DNA from: Clostridia bacterium
GTDB taxonomy: Bacteria > Bacillota_A > Clostridia > Christensenellales > Aristaeellaceae
Assembly (NCBI GenBank): GCA_017525805.1
Contig: JAFXSH010000157.1
Location: 1-44,446 of the forward strand
DNA length: 44,446 nucleotides
Direction of reading: 5' to 3'
Below, in pieces: positions 23,707 through 31,417 of the stretch. The notes below the pieces were generated by a model. That model did not search any database. It saw nothing but the letters and a program-made list of their open reading frames with translations, and was not told where the DNA came from. Each line of letters opens with the position of its first letter. Position 1 is the first letter of the stretch. A program made the translations under genes and the position numbers.

Positions 23707-23735
23707 ATTATACCTAACGGCGGCGGAGATTGCAA
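23707..23735 (-). promoter_or_regulatory. Promoter of the RiPP-like operon
   Basis: On the minus strand TTGCAA (23730-23735), a 17-base spacer and a perfect TATAAT (23707-23712) are present. Transcription would start near 23700, giving a leader of about 200 bases. Confidence 0.7.
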
Positions 23736-23759
23736 CCGTTTTTGAAAAAACAGGGTCAG

Positions 23760-23981
23760 TTACTGTACGGCCTGAACCGCATGTCCGCCCGTTGCGGCCA
23801 GACTGTCAATATCGGCGAAGGCGTTATGAATTGTTTCCTGATGGTATTGCCAATATCCGTCGTATATTTCCTGGGTGATCCCTTTTTTGTCCCACTCCCG
23901 CAGGACGTCGCCCATGGGACGGTTTTTCTCGCAGGCATACTTCTCTATGAGGAGAAGAAAGAATTTCAGCTCCTCGCTCAT
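23760..23981 (-). CDS. DUF3791 family protein
   Basis: The 73-residue protein begins MSEELKFFLLLIEKYACEKN and ends around YHQETIHNAFADIDSLAATGG. This matches DUF3791, a small Firmicutes family often found with DUF3990 in what look like two- or three-gene toxin-antitoxin-like cassettes. Here the usual DUF3990 partner is missing and only the upstream small gene remains. The ATG at 23981 lies one base past the stop of that upstream frame and follows a G-rich GGGGGGGATGAG site. Its function is unknown. Confidence 0.75.
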   Translation of the reverse strand: MSEELKFFLLLIEKYACEKNRPMGDVLREWDKKGITQEIYDGYWQYHQETIHNAFADIDSLAATGGHAVQAVQ

Positions 23982-23982
23982 C

Positions 23983-24226
23983 TCATCCCCCCCTGATAGA
24001 CGCTGAATTCCGGGGATCGCCAGTGATCTTTTCGGCCTCCCACATATCGAATACCGCCCGTTCCGGATAGCTCCACAGGCCGCATTCCGCATCCTCCAGC
24101 ATTTCATGGGTCTTGGATTTAAAAAGCCGCGGGGGCTTCCATGGGTCCCATCCCGTATTTTTCAATGATCCGCTGGATCACATGCCGATCGTAATAATCC
24201 GTGGCGAAATACAGGGCTTTGGTCAT
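23983..24226 (-). pseudogene. Small DUF3791-linked gene with a +1 frameshift
   Basis: The frame starting at 24226 reads MTKALYFATDYYDRHVIQRI and continues to MEAPAAF before a stop. The next frame continues as RLFKSKTHEMLEDAECGLW and ends PRNSASIRGG just before the DUF3791 start. Removing one C from the CCCCC run near 24136-24140 joins the two into one product of about 80 residues (…MEAPRLF…). Similar intact small proteins sit upstream of DUF3791 in Clostridia, as I recall them. This is a real frameshift, a sequencing error or a slippage site. The gene starts 8 bases after the ATPase-CYTH stop. Confidence 0.65.
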
Positions 24227-24234
24227 ACCGCCAT

Positions 24235-25350
24235 TTAGCTTTCCTTCCTGATCCTTGCGATATACGGGTTGGTGAATTCATCCTCCCCGGTCACTTCGCG
24301 GATCACCTGAATGCCCTCGGGCATTTTCACTTCCTGATCCTCGCTGTACAGTTCGATTTCCATGAGGGCTTGGTCGGTCCACTGGGGAAACACATCGATA
24401 TTGTAATACAGGCCGTTTTCGCTCAGGCAGTAGCGCTGCTTGCGGATGGGCCGGTAATCGGGATCGGCCTGCATGAGCAGCTCCAAGTATTCGTCCTGGG
24501 TGAGCCTCTCCTCCAGCTCGATGCGCTTCATGCCCTCGATCTGGCGCTTGCGGGTTTTGAAATAGATATAATTGCCGTTCTGGCCCCGCTGACGGATGCG
24601 GATCACCTCGCCGGGGATTTCGCTCTTCAAATACGCCTGCAAAATATCCACGCTCTGGCAGTTGGGCCGCTGGGCCAGCTCCCGCACGTCGGGATAAGCG
24701 ATCAGGAACTTCCGCCGGGTGTCCATGGGCCGCGGTTCGCCCAGGAAAGCGGAAATTTCCTTGATGAGATACAGCATTTTTTCGTCGAAATCCGCCCGGT
24801 TGTCGATCACCCGCAAATGGGGATGCCCCGTCCAGGAAGCGATCAGCGCGTCGTCCACCGCCCTTGCTTCCTCCACCGTTTCATAGCGGGCGGCGTTGTT
24901 GGCCAAGGTATAGAATTGTTCCGCGCCTTTGGCCGCCGTGACCAGATGGAACACCGCGTCGTAATGGTCCCGCAGGGCCACTTCGTTGGTGTCCAGGCGC
25001 TTTAACACATATTTGAATTCCTCGTCGCTCATGTACGCCCTATTGTCCAGCGCGCCCCGGTCGCACACGATCAGCACCTTTTCCGCGTCGAAGGTCTTGG
25101 CGATTTCCGTAAAGGCCAATTCCTTCGCTAACATCAATTGGGTCAGCCGGAACTGGTAATCCCGGTTGCATTTGGTATATTTCCACGGCGCGCCGCCGCC
25201 GATCAGCTCCGTGGCCGTTTCGTCCACGAACAGCACCATATACCCCTTTCGGGTAAAGGCGTTCTGGATCCAGCTCATAGCCGTAGTTTTGCCCGCGCAG
25301 GGCCCCCCGGTGATCACGATTTTGGTGATCTGCTGCTTTTGTCCCTCCAT
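24235..25350 (-). CDS. P-loop ATPase (AAA_28-like) fused to a CYTH-like domain
   Basis: The 371-residue protein starts MEGQKQQITKIVITGGPCAGKTT, with a P-loop at about residues 15-22. It has FVDETATELIGGG and the Walker B-like VLIVCDRGALDNRAYM. From about residue 195 it becomes CYTH-like: MDTRRKFLIAYPD resembles the ExExK opening and MEIELYSED the later E-x-E strand. CYTH proteins bind triphosphates and metals in a tunnel. The fusion suggests a nucleotide or nucleoside kinase/triphosphatase, but the substrate is unknown. The ATG at 25350 follows GGTGGAG. It is divergent from the SUV3-like gene and may share its operon with the two small genes downstream. Confidence 0.75.
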   Translation of the reverse strand: MEGQKQQITKIVITGGPCAGKTTAMSWIQNAFTRKGYMVLFVDETATELIGGGAPWKYTKCNRDYQFRLTQLMLAKELAFTEIAKTFDAEKVLIVCDRGALDNRAYMSDEEFKYVLKRLDTNEVALRDHYDAVFHLVTAAKGAEQFYTLANNAARYETVEEARAVDDALIASWTGHPHLRVIDNRADFDEKMLYLIKEISAFLGEPRPMDTRRKFLIAYPDVRELAQRPNCQSVDILQAYLKSEIPGEVIRIRQRGQNGNYIYFKTRKRQIEGMKRIELEERLTQDEYLELLMQADPDYRPIRKQRYCLSENGLYYNIDVFPQWTDQALMEIELYSEDQEVKMPEGIQVIREVTGEDEFTNPYIARIRKES

Positions 25351-25369
25351 ACACTCCACCCCCACTGTC

Positions 25370-25398
25370 ATGATACTATACAAACAGGCAGATTTCAA
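25370..25398 (-). promoter_or_regulatory. Promoter of the ATPase-CYTH gene
   Basis: On the minus strand TTGAAA (25393-25398), 17 bases and TATCAT (25370-25375) are present, about 20 bases upstream of the start codon. Confidence 0.6.
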
Positions 25399-25416
25399 TA
25401 GCATTGAAAACGAGTC

Positions 25417-25445
25417 TGGAAAAAAGCGCGGAAGTATGCTATATT
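25417..25445 (+). promoter_or_regulatory. Extended -10 promoter of the SUV3-like gene
   Basis: TGGAAA (25417-25422), a 17-base spacer and TATATT (25440-25445), with TG at 25437-25438. The layout closely matches the diguanylate cyclase promoter at 8440-8468, including the ATGC before the -10 hexamer. Confidence 0.5.
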
Positions 25446-25501
25446 CAGGGAGGCAAGGGCTCAAAATAGAAGCGGCGAAGTTCGCCTAAAGAGGTGAGGG
25501 C

Positions 25502-27913
25502 ATGGATCAGCAGGAAGCGCTGCAAGCATACTGTCGGGCATTATCCCAGGAGCGGGAACAGTACCTATATCAGCAGGCAGTGAAGAAAAGCGGCGCGGCC
25601 CTGCGGGGAACGCCGGCGGCGGAGAAGGACAAATATTTAGAAAGCCAAGCGTTCCAATCCACGCTCTATCATCTCAAGCGGGCCGATAAGGTTTATCAGG
25701 CCCTGCGCCGGAATGAGCTGACATTGGAATACCAGCAGGCGGAATTTGACCAGCTTTTGCCCCTGATCCAAAGCGAATTGAAGCATGGCAACGAAGTCGT
25801 CCTCCCGTTCCTGCGTTCCGTGGAACGAAGCCGGATCACCTTAGGCAGCGCCCACAAAGCCCTTGCGCAAATCGAAGACCATTTGCCCCGGAAATACTTG
25901 CAGGCGCAGATGAAGCGCCTGGTGAGCGACGCGGACCGGCAGGTGGAGCGCTACCTTCGGGAGGGCGACCTCTCCCCCATGGCAAAGGCGGGAAAAAAGC
26001 CGGGCCGCGTGGCGGAAAGGCTCATGGAAACCGTCTTTGAAAAAGGCGTTCCCAGCGGCGTGGTGGACGCGGCCTATCATCCCCTGTCCTTGGGCCAAAC
26101 GCTCCAGGGGGAGATTCAAAAGGGCCTGCCACGGCTTACCGCCTGCGGGGCGGTGTGCATGCCGTCCGGAGAAAAGATCGCCGCCGCGGTAAAAGCTGAA
26201 ATCTCCCGGACCAAATACGCGATGATCGGGGAAATCAAAAAGCGTTTTCCGCAGAAGCGCGTCCGCAGGCTTTTGATGGAAAACGCATCCCTGAAAGCCC
26301 TGCAAAAGGAGGCCGACGCGACGGCGGCGCGGGAAAAGCGGCTCCATTCTGCCCTGCTTTCCGCCATTCCCGAGCATTACAAGGACCTGTACCCCCTGGC
26401 CCGGCAGATGCGCCGCAAATTCATCCTGCATTTGGGTCCCACCAATTCGGGAAAAACCTACGAGGGCGTGTGCCGCCTGCGGGGCGCGCTGAACGGCATT
26501 TATTTGGGTCCCCTGCGGCTTCTGGCGGCGGAACAGTTTGAAACCCTGAACATGGACGACGTGCCCTGCTCCCTGGTGACGGGGGAAGAACAAATCCGCG
26601 TCCCTAACAGCCGGGTGCAGTCTTCCACCGTGGAAATGGCCGACCTGAAGGAACACTACGACGTGGCGGTCATCGACGAATGTCAGATGATCGCGGACCG
26701 GGACCGGGGCGGCGCGTGGACGGCGGCCATATTGGGCCTCTGCGCCGACGAAATTCACGCCTGTGCCTCCCCGGACGCGGAAGCGCTGTTGATCCGCATG
26801 GTGCAGGACTGCGGCGACGAATACACCATCGTGCGCCATGAGCGCATGACCCCCCTGGAAATGGAAAAGGAGGGCTTCCAGTTCCCCGGCTCCGTGCGGC
26901 CCGGGGACGCGCTGATCGTGTTTTCCAAAGCCCGGGTGCTGGCGGTGGCGGCGGAACTGCGCACCCTGGGCTACCGGGTGTCCCTGATCTTCGGGGCCCT
27001 GCCGCCGGACGTGCGGCGGGATCAGGCGGAACGCTTCCATCGGGGCGACACCGACGTGGTGGTGTCCACCGACGCCATCGCCATGGGCATGAACCTGCCC
27101 ATCGAACGGGTGGTGTTCCTCGAATCGGAGAAATACGACGGCGACGTGGTGCGCACCCTTACCGACGCGGAAATCAAGCAGATCGCCGGGCGGGCGGGGC
27201 GCTACGGCATTTACGATATCGGCTACGTGAACGCCTTCGGGTTCAAGGGCTTGGTGGCGCGTGCGTTGGGCCGTCCCCTCTATCCCCTGACGGAAGCCAT
27301 CATCCGCTTCCCCGAATCCCTGCTGGACATTCCCCTGCCCCTGACCCAAATCATCAACCAATGGATCGCCATGAAGGACAAAACCTTCTTTTCCAAAGCC
27401 TCCACCATGCGCATGGAGGGGCTGGCGAAGATGATGGAAACGCCCCGCACGGATAAACATTTGCTGTACCGCTTCCTGTGCATCCCCTTCGACGAAACGG
27501 ACCCCGATTTGCTTTCCCGCTGGAAAGTCCTGTATCAGGCGGAATGCAGGCAGGAGCATTTGGACGTGCTGGCGATGATCCCCCACGCCATGGACCCGGA
27601 GGCGTGCACCATCCAGATGCTGGACCTGCTGGAAGCGGATTACCGGCAATGCGACCTTTACTACAATTACGCCCGGCTGTTCCTGGAAAACCCGGACAGC
27701 ATCTTAGAGGAAATCCAGTGCCGGAAGGATTTGATTTCCAAAGGCATCATTCACATCCTGTCCACCCAGAAATTGCAGCAAAAAACCTGCCGTTCCTGCA
27801 AAAAGCGCCTGCCCTGGAACTGGCCCTATCCCCTGTGCGATTCCTGCTTCCGCCGCCGTTCCTTCGACGGCCGGGGCCGGGCGGGAGCCATCCTGGACGG
27901 GTGGGGAGAGTAG
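25502..27913 (+). CDS. SUV3-type DExH RNA helicase with C-terminal zinc ribbon
   Basis: The 803-residue protein carries a superfamily 2 helicase core: Walker A GPTNSGKT (312-319), Walker B DECQ (392-395), motif V VVSTDAIAMGMNLP near 520 and motif VI QIAGRAGRYG starting at 560. The spacing and the LHLGPTNSGKTYEG and YLGPLRLLAAE motifs are those of SUV3, the mitochondrial RNA-degradosome helicase. The first ~300 residues are a charged, helical region with no recognised domain. A Cys4 zinc ribbon closes the protein (C763, C766, C779, C782). A GAGGTGAGGG site precedes the ATG. A role in RNA turnover is inferred from the family. Confidence 0.85.
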   Translation: MDQQEALQAYCRALSQEREQYLYQQAVKKSGAALRGTPAAEKDKYLESQAFQSTLYHLKRADKVYQALRRNELTLEYQQAEFDQLLPLIQSELKHGNEVVLPFLRSVERSRITLGSAHKALAQIEDHLPRKYLQAQMKRLVSDADRQVERYLREGDLSPMAKAGKKPGRVAERLMETVFEKGVPSGVVDAAYHPLSLGQTLQGEIQKGLPRLTACGAVCMPSGEKIAAAVKAEISRTKYAMIGEIKKRFPQKRVRRLLMENASLKALQKEADATAAREKRLHSALLSAIPEHYKDLYPLARQMRRKFILHLGPTNSGKTYEGVCRLRGALNGIYLGPLRLLAAEQFETLNMDDVPCSLVTGEEQIRVPNSRVQSSTVEMADLKEHYDVAVIDECQMIADRDRGGAWTAAILGLCADEIHACASPDAEALLIRMVQDCGDEYTIVRHERMTPLEMEKEGFQFPGSVRPGDALIVFSKARVLAVAAELRTLGYRVSLIFGALPPDVRRDQAERFHRGDTDVVVSTDAIAMGMNLPIERVVFLESEKYDGDVVRTLTDAEIKQIAGRAGRYGIYDIGYVNAFGFKGLVARALGRPLYPLTEAIIRFPESLLDIPLPLTQIINQWIAMKDKTFFSKASTMRMEGLAKMMETPRTDKHLLYRFLCIPFDETDPDLLSRWKVLYQAECRQEHLDVLAMIPHAMDPEACTIQMLDLLEADYRQCDLYYNYARLFLENPDSILEEIQCRKDLISKGIIHILSTQKLQQKTCRSCKKRLPWNWPYPLCDSCFRRRSFDGRGRAGAILDGWGE

Positions 27914-27924
27914 GAAAGACGAAG

Positions 27925-28239
27925 CAGGGGCCTCCGCGGCCCCTGAACCCCGCGGCAAGGGATTTCATCCCTTGCATCCCACTCGGCAAAAAGCATTTTC
28001 CGGAATTTCCACAGCTTCTCCCTCGCTGCTCAAAAACACGAATTTAGGGGCTTTCCCCGGATGCTTTGCATCCGGGCTGGCCGCTTATCAGCGGCCGGGC
28101 CAGAAGCACAGCGACATCAGGTTTGGTTGTTTTCTTAAGCAGCAGCGGGAAACAGCCAGTTCTTCGCAGCAAGCAGTTTCCGCAGGAGAAGAGTCCAGGG
28201 AGATCATCTCCCTGGTCAGGGGCTGGGGCGGACAGCCCC
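27925..28239. repeat. Array of five palindromes in a 370-base gap
   Basis: The gap between the helicase and EamA genes contains five separate hairpins. CAGGGGCC/GGCCCCTG is at 27925-27945 and CAAGGGAT/ATCCCTTG at 27956-27974. CCCGGATGC/GCATCCGGG is at 28056-28076 and GGCCGCT/AGCGGCC at 28079-28096. The near-perfect CCAGGGAGAT/ATCTCCCTGG is at 28195-28215, and a sixth weaker one (GGGGCTG/CAGCCCC) follows at 28219-28239. The first may end helicase transcription. I see no supported gene in the gap. Such clusters resemble REP-type intergenic elements. Confidence 0.6.
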
Positions 28240-28283
28240 AGGCGTTCTTCATGTAATATAGCAAAACAAAAGGAAAACAAACG

Positions 28284-29156
28284 ATGAAAGAAAAGCAATG
28301 GGCGTCGGTGCTGTGCGTGTTCTTAGCCTCGGTATGCTTCAGCTTAGGCGGGCTGTTCATCAAGCTGGTGCCCTGGCAGGCTCTCGCCATCAACGGGGCC
28401 CGGAACCTGATCGGCGCGGCGGTGATCGGGATTTATTTGCTTATTACCCATCACAAGCTGGTGTTCAGCCGTCCAGTATTCATCGGGGCGGCGTCCATGA
28501 TCGGCGTGACCACCCTGTTCGCCATTGCGAATAAAATGACCACCGCCGCCAACGCCATCGTGCTGCAATTCACGGCCCCGGCCTTCGTAATCCTGCTCAT
28601 GGCGCTGCTGTATCACGAAAAGCCCCGGCAGGCCGACTTGCTCACTTGCGGGGCGGTGCTGCTTGGCGTGATCCTGTTTTTTGTGGACGGCATTCAGGCG
28701 GGGCACCTGCCGGGCAATATCGCGGCGGTGCTGTCCGGCATCTGTTATGCCGGGGTATTCATGATGAACACCGGGGAAAAGGCCGACGCCATTTCCTCCT
28801 GCTTCTTGGGCCAATTGACAGCGGGCGTGCTGCTGACCCCCCTGTGCTTCGGGGAAAGTGATTTTTCCGCGCCCACGCTGGGGGCGGTCTTGACCTTAGG
28901 CGCGGTGCAGGTGGGCGGCGCGTACATCCTGTTTTCCATAGGCATACGCCGCACCCCGCCGGTCACCGCCAGCCTGATCACCGGCATGGAGCCCATCATG
29001 AACCCTTTGTGGGTGGCCCTGTTTTACGGGGAGGCCGTTTCCGCCCTGTCCATTATCGGCTCGGTGATCGTGGTGGGGTCCATCGTGCTGTACAACGTAT
29101 GGCTGGCCAAACGAGCCGGGAAAGGAGAAAAACGCCATGCAGGCCAGGAAGGGTGA
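28284..29156 (+). CDS. EamA/DMT-family transporter
   Basis: The 290-residue protein has ten hydrophobic segments in two EamA repeats. The first repeat ends near QFTAPAFVILLMALLYHEKP and the second near TGMEPIMNPLWVALFYGE, both typical of drug/metabolite transporters. It would export or import a small metabolite across the cytoplasmic membrane; the substrate is unknown. AAGGA precedes the ATG by ten bases. Its last codons overlap the start of the following MATE gene by 20 bases, so the two are likely made together. Confidence 0.88.
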   Translation: MKEKQWASVLCVFLASVCFSLGGLFIKLVPWQALAINGARNLIGAAVIGIYLLITHHKLVFSRPVFIGAASMIGVTTLFAIANKMTTAANAIVLQFTAPAFVILLMALLYHEKPRQADLLTCGAVLLGVILFFVDGIQAGHLPGNIAAVLSGICYAGVFMMNTGEKADAISSCFLGQLTAGVLLTPLCFGESDFSAPTLGAVLTLGAVQVGGAYILFSIGIRRTPPVTASLITGMEPIMNPLWVALFYGEAVSALSIIGSVIVVGSIVLYNVWLAKRAGKGEKRHAGQEG

Positions 29157-30504
29157 TTTTTCCCAGGGCAGGGTGTCGGGCATCATCGTGAAGTTAGGTC
29201 TGCCCATCATGCTGGCGGAATTGGTGCACGTGCTGTACAGCATCGTGGACCGTATGTACATCGGCCACATGGCCGAAGGCGGCACTCTGGCCCTGACGGG
29301 GCTGGGCGTCTGCTTTCCCCTGATCACGCTGATCGGCGCGTTCGCCAACCTGTGCAGCACCGGCGGGGCCACCCTTTCCACCATCGCGCGGGGAGAGGGC
29401 AACGAAAAAAAGGCGGAAATCATTATGGGCACCGCCTTTACCGTGCTGCTGATCATCGGCGGAACGCTGACCGTGCTGCTATTCCTGATCGCTCCCTGGG
29501 CCCTCGAGCTGCTGGGCGGTGACGATATGACCCTGCCCCTGGCCCTGGGCTATTTCCGCATCTACGTGCTGGGCACCATTCCGGTGCTCATCAGTTTAGG
29601 CATGAATCCCTTCATCAACGCCCAAGGCTTTCCCCGGGTGGGCATGCTGACGGTGATCATCGGGGCGGCGCTAAACATCGCCCTGGACCCTTTGTTTATT
29701 TTCGTCCTGAACCTCGGCATTCAGGGCGCGGCCATCGCCACGGTGCTGAGCCAGACGGTGAGCGCCCTTTGGGCCTTGCGATTTCTTACGAGCGACAAGC
29801 CGCCCCTGCGCCTCAAAAAGCTGTGCGTGGACGGCGTGCAATTGCTGTGTATCGTAAAATTGGGCGTCACGGGCTTTACCTTCAAGGTGACCAACAGCGT
29901 CACCCAAGCCATCGTGAACATCATGCTGAAATCCTGGGGAGGCCCCATCAGCGCTTTATATGTGGGCGCTATGAGCCTGATCAATTCCCTGCGGGAAATC
30001 ATGAGCCTGCCCGTGGGCGGCCTGACCACGGCGGGGCAGAACGTGATGAGCTTCAATTACGGGGCGAAGCTCTACCGCCGGGTGTCCGACAGCATCCGGT
30101 TCACTTTCCTGTGCGGCCTGATCGTAAACATCCTCATGTGGGCGCTGATCCTGTTCATGCCGGAACCCGTGATCCGCGTTTTTTCCTCCGACGAAGAGCT
30201 GATTCAGCTTACAGTTCGATGCGCCCGCATCTATTTTGGGGCTTTCCCCTTTATGGCACTGCAAATGGCGGGGCAGTCCACCTTCGTGGCGCTCAATTAC
30301 CCCAAGCACGCGCTGTTTTTCTCCATGCTGCGGAAAATCGGCCTGGTGGCGCCCCTGACGCTGCTGTTGCCGGGGCTGGGCCTGGGCGTAGAAGGCGTTT
30401 TCTGGGCGGAGTTCATCAGCCAGCTCACCGGGGCCACCGCCTGCTTTGTCACCATGTATCTGCTGATCTGGCGGCACATGAGAAAAGGCCGGGAAGGGAA
30501 ATAG
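29137..30504 (+). CDS. MATE-family exporter
   Basis: The 455-residue protein shows MATE features: GLPIMLAELVHVLYSIVDRMYIGHM (residues 22-46, split by the first helix), GGATLSTIARGEGNEKKAE near 78, and the second-half motif GGLTTAGQNVMSFNYGAKLYRRV near 298. It is a different subgroup from the MATE protein at 14.4 kb, close to the MepA/DinF-like branch by its N-terminus. AAAGGAG precedes the ATG at 29137, inside the end of the EamA gene. Cation- or sodium-driven export is expected; the substrate is unknown. Confidence 0.88.
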   Translation: MQARKGDFSQGRVSGIIVKLGLPIMLAELVHVLYSIVDRMYIGHMAEGGTLALTGLGVCFPLITLIGAFANLCSTGGATLSTIARGEGNEKKAEIIMGTAFTVLLIIGGTLTVLLFLIAPWALELLGGDDMTLPLALGYFRIYVLGTIPVLISLGMNPFINAQGFPRVGMLTVIIGAALNIALDPLFIFVLNLGIQGAAIATVLSQTVSALWALRFLTSDKPPLRLKKLCVDGVQLLCIVKLGVTGFTFKVTNSVTQAIVNIMLKSWGGPISALYVGAMSLINSLREIMSLPVGGLTTAGQNVMSFNYGAKLYRRVSDSIRFTFLCGLIVNILMWALILFMPEPVIRVFSSDEELIQLTVRCARIYFGAFPFMALQMAGQSTFVALNYPKHALFFSMLRKIGLVAPLTLLLPGLGLGVEGVFWAEFISQLTGATACFVTMYLLIWRHMRKGREGK

Positions 30505-30621
30505 AATTATTTCAGATTCTGAAAAGGATTCCGGCGCTTCTTATCGAAATAATCAAATATATACCGATTTAAAGCAAAAGCGAAAATACGGGCCATCGTT
30601 TTGCGGGAAGGGGAAAGCATC

Positions 30622-31401
30622 TTGAATATCTTTGTATGCGTCAAACAGGTGCCCGCCACCAACAAGGTGGAGGTGGACGAAAAAACGGGGGTGCTCAAGC
30701 GCGGCGGCGTGCTGAGTAAAATGAATCCCTATGACCTTTACGCCCTGGAAACGGCCCTGCGGCTGCGGGAAGCCCACGGAGGCACCGTGACTGTGGGCAC
30801 CATGGGCCCGCCCCAGGCCCAGGCCGTGATCCGGGAAGCCTACATGATGGGCGCGGACGCGGGCTACGTGTTTTCGGACCGGCGCTTAGGCGGGGCCGAC
30901 GTGCTGGCCACCAGCTACACCCTGTCCCAGGCCATCCGCAGCGTGGGAGACTTTGACCTGATCCTCTGCGGCCGCCAGACCACCGACGGGGACACCGCCC
31001 AGGTGGGCCCCGCCATCGCCGAACACATGGGCATTCCCCACGCGGCGTGGGTGTCCAGGCTGACGGTGACGGGCGACGGGGTGGACGCGGAGCAGCAATT
31101 GCAGGACGTGATCGAGACCGTGCACATTCCTTTCCCCTGCCTGATCACGGTGGAAAAGGATATCTTCATGCCCCGTCTTCCGTCCCTCAAAACCGCCCGG
31201 CAGGTGAAAGACCGGGAAGTTCATATCGTAGGGCTGGATTCCTTCCTGGATACCGACGAGAGCCACTACGGCCTCTCCGGCAGCCCCACCCAGGTGGAAC
31301 GCATCTTTCCGCCGGAAAGAGAAGCCGAACATGAGGTATGGACGGGAAAGGACAGCGCCCAAAAGCTGCACGAACAATTGAAAAAGTGGAAATTCATCTG
31401 A
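30622..31401 (+). CDS. lctB: Electron transfer flavoprotein beta subunit (LctB-like)
   Basis: The 259-residue protein begins NIFVCVKQVPATNKVEVDE and has RREAHGGTVTVGTMGPPQA-type (here LREAHGGTVTVGTMG) and LILCGRQTTDGDTAQVGPAIAEHMG segments, the EtfB signature. The TTG at 30622 is taken as start because GGAAGGGG lies just upstream and no ATG fits. With the ferredoxin-EtfA and GlcD-like genes that follow it, it matches the Acetobacterium lactate dehydrogenase LctBCD. In that complex EtfB carries the FAD that splits electrons between NAD and ferredoxin. The bifurcating role is inferred from the operon. Confidence 0.85.
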   Translation: MNIFVCVKQVPATNKVEVDEKTGVLKRGGVLSKMNPYDLYALETALRLREAHGGTVTVGTMGPPQAQAVIREAYMMGADAGYVFSDRRLGGADVLATSYTLSQAIRSVGDFDLILCGRQTTDGDTAQVGPAIAEHMGIPHAAWVSRLTVTGDGVDAEQQLQDVIETVHIPFPCLITVEKDIFMPRLPSLKTARQVKDREVHIVGLDSFLDTDESHYGLSGSPTQVERIFPPEREAEHEVWTGKDSAQKLHEQLKKWKFI

Positions 31402-31417
31402 AAGGAGGCTGACTGCC

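Noticed and set aside
25841..27649. A 602-codon open frame opposite the SUV3-like helicase
   Set aside because: It is an antisense shadow caused by high GC content; it is His/Gln/Gly-rich with no start signal.
27914..28283. CRISPR array in the palindrome-rich gap
   Set aside because: The palindromes differ in sequence and there is no regular repeat-spacer spacing.
30505..30621. Promoter for the lactate dehydrogenase operon
   Set aside because: The AT-rich stretch has no hexamer pair with proper spacing that I could defend.
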